Assembly: GCF_019890725.1 (NCBI RefSeq)
Contig: NZ_JAINZZ010000007.1
Coordinates: forward strand, 62,001-126,000
From: Actinacidiphila acidipaludis
GTDB taxonomy: Bacteria > Actinomycetota > Actinomycetes > Streptomycetales > Streptomycetaceae
Direction: 5' to 3'
Length of the DNA: 64,000 bases
The notes under the pieces were generated by a model that was not told the DNA's origin, did not search any database, and saw nothing but the letters and a program-made list of their open reading frames with translations. The position numbers were made by a program, and so were the translations under genes. This document shows, piece after piece, positions 62,260-64,000 of this stretch (its first letter is position 1; every line of letters starts with the position of its first letter).

Positions 62260-64000
62260 GCGGTCACCGTTTCTGTGCGGGCCGGCAGCGGCTCCGGCCG
62301 GATCTGGTCACGTTCGGGAACGAAGCGGACGGTGGGGTCGGGGGTGCCGGGCGCGTTGACGAAGGACACGAAGCGGCTCAGCCGCTCGGGGTCGCCGAGG
62401 GTGTCCGCCCACTCGTCGCGGTAGCCGGCGACGTGCGCGGCCATCAGGGCCTCCAGCTCGTCGCAGATGCCCAGGCTGTCGTGCACGACCACGTCCCGGA
62501 CGTGCTCCAGGCCGCCCGCGATCCGCTCCAGCCACACGCTGGTGCGCTCCAGCCGGTCGGCGGTGCGGATGTAGAACATCAGGAACCGGTCGATCAGCCG
62601 CACCAGTTCGGCGTCCGAGAGGTCCTTGGCCAGCAGGTCGCCGTGGCGCGGCGTGGCCCCGCCGTTGCCGCCGACGTACAGGTTCCAGCCGCTCGCGGTC
62701 GCGATCACCCCGAAGTCCTTGCTCTGCGCCTCGGCGCACTCCCGGGCGCAGCCGGAGACCGCCGACTTCAGCTTGTGCGGCGCGCGCAGGCCCCGGTAGC
62801 GCAGCTCCAGGTCGATGGCCATCCGCACGCTGTCCTGCACGCCGAACCGGCACCAGGTCGACCCCACACAGGACTTCACGGTCCGCAGCGCCTTGCCGTA
62901 GGCGTGCCCGGACTCGAAGCCGGCGTCGACCAGCCGGGCCCAGATCACCGGGAGCTGTTCCACCCGCGCGCCGAACAGGTCGATCCGCTGCCCGCCGGTG
63001 ATCTTCGTGTAGAGGCCGAAGTCACGGGCCACCTCGCCGATCACGATGAGCTTCTCCGGGGTGATCTCCCCGCCGGGGATCCGCGGCACGATCGAATAGG
63101 AGCCGTTCTTCTGCATGTTGGCGAGGAAACGGTCGTTGGTGTCCTGCAGCGCGGCCTGTTCGCCGTCCAGCACGTGCACGCTGCCGCCGATCGCCGGGGC
63201 CAGCGACGCCAGGATCGAGGCCACCGCGGGCTTGCACACCTCGCAGCCCTCGCCGCCGCGGGCTTCGGGCCGCCCGTGGGCGTCCAGCAGTTCACGGTAG
63301 GACGTCAGCCGCAGCGCCAGCACGATCTCGTAGAGCTCCGCGCGGGTCTGCGCGAAGCAGGCGCACAGTCCCTTGTCGACCGCGACGCCACCGGCCTCCA
63401 GCTCCGCGTCCACGAGCTGCCCCAGCACCTTCAGGCAACTGCCGCAGCCCGTCCCGGCCTTGGTGCACTTCTTCACCTCGGCCACGCCGGTGCACGCGTG
63501 GTCGGTGACCGCGCCGCGGATCGCGCCCTTGGTGACGTTGTGGCAGCTGCAGATCACCGCGTCGTCCGGCAGCGCGGTGGGGCCCAGGGAGACCGGCGCG
63601 CCCGCGCCGGCCGGCAGCACCAGGTGCTCGGGCGCGACCGGGGGCACCGTGCCGGTCAGCGGGCGCAGCACCCCGTACGACTCGACGTCGCCGACCAGCA
63701 CACCGCCCAGCAGCGTGCCGTCCGCGCCCACCACCAGCTTGCGGTACACGCCCGAGCGCGAGTCGGAGTACAGCACGTCCAGGGCGCCGTCGGCGGTGCC
63801 GTGGGCGTCGCCGAAGCTGGCCACGTCCACACCCAGCAGCTTCAGCTTCGTGGAGGTGTCGGCGCCGGTGAAGCCGCCGTCCTGGCCGCCGGGGCCCGCG
63901 ATGGTCCGCGCGGCGGTCTCGGCCATCTCGTTGCCCGGCGCCACGAGGCCGTACACCCGGCCGTCGGCGGCCAGCGCGCACTCGCCGATCGCGAAGACCG
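62256..64000 (-). CDS. nirB: Nitrite reductase large subunit NirB, 5' end cut off by the window
   Basis: Reading is open to base 64000, so the N-terminus lies to the right; about 581 codons are visible. From the window edge: end of the FAD/NADH domain (FAIGECAL, MAETAARTI), then BFD-like [2Fe-2S] segment AVICSCHNVTKGAIRGAV with KKCTKAGTGCGSC, then the sulfite/nitrite reductase repeats with VGSTWCRFGVQDSV and SAVSGCARECAEAQSKDFGV, the siroheme/[4Fe-4S] Cys residues. It reduces nitrite to ammonium with NADH. nirD follows with a four-base overlap. A second Cys-rich patch CACF/EGCEVC may bind another cluster. Confidence 0.95.
   Translation of the reverse strand, partial: VFAIGECALAADGRVYGLVAPGNEMAETAARTIAGPGGQDGGFTGADTSTKLKLLGVDVASFGDAHGTADGALDVLYSDSRSGVYRKLVVGADGTLLGGVLVGDVESYGVLRPLTGTVPPVAPEHLVLPAGAGAPVSLGPTALPDDAVICSCHNVTKGAIRGAVTDHACTGVAEVKKCTKAGTGCGSCLKVLGQLVDAELEAGGVAVDKGLCACFAQTRAELYEIVLALRLTSYRELLDAHGRPEARGGEGCEVCKPAVASILASLAPAIGGSVHVLDGEQAALQDTNDRFLANMQKNGSYSIVPRIPGGEITPEKLIVIGEVARDFGLYTKITGGQRIDLFGARVEQLPVIWARLVDAGFESGHAYGKALRTVKSCVGSTWCRFGVQDSVRMAIDLELRYRGLRAPHKLKSAVSGCARECAEAQSKDFGVIATASGWNLYVGGNGGATPRHGDLLAKDLSDAELVRLIDRFLMFYIRTADRLERTSVWLERIAGGLEHVRDVVVHDSLGICDELEALMAAHVAGYRDEWADTLGDPERLSRFVSFVNAPGTPDPTVRFVPERDQIRPEPLPARTETVTA

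Overview
The window is high-GC DNA with third-position G/C codon use throughout, GTG starts and GAGGAG-type ribosome sites. It also shows actinobacterial hallmarks: CIRCE/HrcA/DnaJ, a P-II/AmtB pair, a Leu-codon leader upstream of leuA, a Zur box and secreted xylanase regulation. All of this points to a Streptomycetaceae chromosome (Streptomyces or a close relative). The dense housekeeping content (hemW, hrcA-dnaJ, rsmE, rnz, phoH-ybeY, era, leuA, recO, uppS, zur, glyS, dus, ppdK, nirBD) indicates the conserved chromosome core, not an arm or an island.

Layout. 1-7.7 kb: hemW (cut at the left edge), a DUF3097 gene, an MBL hydrolase, hrcA-dnaJ under a CIRCE operator, then a nitronate monooxygenase/rsmE/NUDIX run. 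7.8-13 kb: lipoprotein, giant tricorn-type protease, HIT protein, RNase Z. 13-16.5 kb: secreted acid phosphatase behind PHO-box-like repeats, and a divergent GH4 glycosidase/PfkB kinase pair. 16.7-25 kb: phoH-ybeY-CorC-type protein, a LysR/NTF2-like pair, two tiny membrane proteins, a cysteine-free cytidine-deaminase-like protein, glnB/amtB with a GlnR-like site array, era. 25-34.8 kb (accessory): AsnC/MFS pair, DUF2797, a MerR regulator divergent from a fused double alpha/beta hydrolase, a secreted PHB-depolymerase-like esterase, and an M4 protease with its emfourin-type inhibitor. 34.9-46.7 kb: leuA with leader peptide, TerB-like, MMPL transporter, a 750-base repeat-filled gap, a two-component system, recO, uppS, zur, glyS. 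46.7-53.6 kb: membrane protein, aldo/keto reductase, two MFS exporters each with its own regulator. 53.6-64 kb: dus, ppdK, PhzF-like, a LacI regulator with a GH10-CBM2 xylanase, and nirD/nirB (nirB cut at the right edge).

Co-operation and control. Several genes sit beside operators visible in the DNA: CIRCE (heat shock), PHO-box-like units (phosphate), GlnR-like pentamers (nitrogen), a Zur box (zinc), a 19-bp-spacer MerR promoter, a MarR-type 31-bp dyad, and CGAA-N3-TTCG plus CebR-like palindromes at the xylanase locus. Strong hairpin terminators follow the tricorn gene, leuA, glyS, ppdK and the xylanase gene. The least explained structure is a 473-bp imperfect inverted repeat at 40183-40655, built from a sequence family that recurs at about 5.3 and 47.5 kb. 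I saw no tRNA or rRNA gene, CRISPR array, insertion sequence or integrase, and nothing I can firmly call a wholly new system.
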